From Pseudorhodobacter antarcticus (GTDB taxonomy: Bacteria > Pseudomonadota > Alphaproteobacteria > Rhodobacterales > Rhodobacteraceae): a stretch of 13,709 bases of DNA. The stretch spans positions 1 to 13,709 of the forward strand of contig CAMAWZ010000030.1 of NCBI GenBank assembly GCA_945861995.1, read 5' to 3'. The position numbers and the translations under genes were made by a program. This document shows positions 13,377 through 13,709 of this stretch, piece after piece. Under the pieces are notes generated by a model. It did no database searches, was not told the origin of the DNA, and saw nothing but the letters and a program-made list of their open reading frames with translations. Each line of letters starts with the position of its first letter. Positions within the stretch are counted from its first letter, which is position 1.

Positions 13377-13709
13377 TCACGCGCCGCCAGAGGATTGCCC
13401 CGGCAGATCACGGGACCTTTCTGGGGCGGAAATCCTTTCCAAAAGCTTGAGCGGCCCTGCCAAAACCGCGCGAGCTATACGATTTTGTCGCAACCCTGCC
13501 TTAAATTTCTCAATTTCCATTACGTTTTCGATACGGCGGTCGATAAATTGGGCAGTATCTACATCGCCTGCCGATGTGTCGCCCAGCCAATACAGCACCG
13601 CGCTGCCGTAAACTGCCGACAGCGTAGCACGTTTGGAATACCAATTCACATCGCGGGATGTATCGCCCAGCGCGTTCCAAATTGTATCCGCCGTGCCCCA
13701 GATCAGCCC
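13377..13709 (-). CDS. coq9: COQ9-family protein (partial, 5' end outside window)
   Basis: The visible 110 C-terminal residues read through the window edge. They include Trp-x5-Thr-Ile-Trp and Leu-Gly-Asp-Thr-Ser-x-Asp-Val-Asn-Trp-Tyr-Ser-Lys-Arg-Ala-Thr-Leu, the hallmark of COQ9 proteins, then Leu-Tyr-Trp-Leu-Gly-Asp and Phe-Ile-Asp-Arg-Arg-Ile. COQ9 is a TetR-fold lipid-binding protein that supports ubiquinone synthesis; it is known from mitochondria and Alphaproteobacteria, a main taxonomic clue here. The frame has no stop to 13709; the GTG at 13649 is internal, not a start. It is followed by the quinone oxidoreductase after 15 bp, a linked quinone theme. Confidence 0.88.
   Translation of the reverse strand, partial: GLIWGTADTIWNALGDTSRDVNWYSKRATLSAVYGSAVLYWLGDTSAGDVDTAQFIDRRIENVMEIEKFKAGLRQNRIARAVLAGPLKLLERISAPERSRDLPGQSSGGA

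Noticed and set aside
1..13709. CRISPR arrays, tRNA or rRNA genes, prophage genes
   Set aside because: No regularly spaced direct repeats of 25-40 bp, no cloverleaf or rRNA-like stretch, and no phage structural genes were seen by reading; short repeats found are all under 20 bp.

Overview
The window looks like chromosomal DNA of an alphaproteobacterium, most likely of the Rhodobacterales (Roseobacter-like) group. The COQ9-family protein at the right edge points to Alphaproteobacteria, and the NudC, CpdB-type phosphoesterase and quinone oxidoreductase genes read like those of that order. This taxonomic call is inference from protein style and base composition; no rRNA or tRNA is present.

Layout. 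(1) 34-1455: a GPP34 (GOLPH3-like) protein on + converges on an acetolactate decarboxylase (budA) on -, with a 9-bp-stem hairpin between them. (2) 1456-2389: about 930 bp with no convincing gene but several short repeats, palindromes and one tiny ORF with a good ribosome binding site. It is the upstream region of both budA and the next operon. (3) 2390-7330: a tightly packed five-gene + strand operon, the most unusual part of the window. It encodes a degenerate SiaB/slr1658-type ATPase-like protein, a STAS-like domain fused to a UbiE-like SAM methyltransferase, a membrane sensor phosphatase (extracytoplasmic sensor, HAMP, coiled coil, SpoIIE-type PP2C), an apparently intact SiaB/slr1658-type kinase, and an slr1659-type STAS protein with an intact Ser-Ser-Gly site. 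(4) 7331-8054: gene-poor debris with a 15-bp inverted repeat, a broken C-terminal fragment of a TolC-type outer-membrane channel, a short transposase-tail-like fragment, an 11-bp tandem duplication and a minus-strand terminator. (5) 8055-10629: a minus-strand pair, cpdB-like phosphoesterase then a HAD phosphatase. (6) 10867-12372: nudC and an SRPBCC-domain protein on +. (7) 12369-13709: a quinone oxidoreductase preceded by COQ9 (cut by the window edge), both on -, converging on the SRPBCC gene with overlapping stop codons.

How the genes work together. The operon at 2390-7330 looks like a partner-switching signalling system related in logic to SiaABCD and the RsbU/RsbW/RsbV modules: the sensor phosphatase and the kinase set the phosphorylation state of a STAS protein. 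Here the kinase/STAS pair occurs twice. In the first copy the kinase-like protein has lost the N-box Asn (Val61), and the STAS domain has lost the usual phospho-acceptor Ser (Ile63) and is fused to a methyltransferase. The second copy keeps both residues. A simple reading is that the intact pair is the phospho-switch and the degenerate pair is a catalytically silent regulator clamp on the methyltransferase, making methylation rather than a sigma factor or cyclic-di-GMP the output. That role is inference; the residue changes and the fusion are read directly from the sequence.

The remaining genes are ordinary metabolism: acetoin formation, nucleotide salvage and NAD-cap or NADH hydrolysis, HAD phosphatase, quinone biology.
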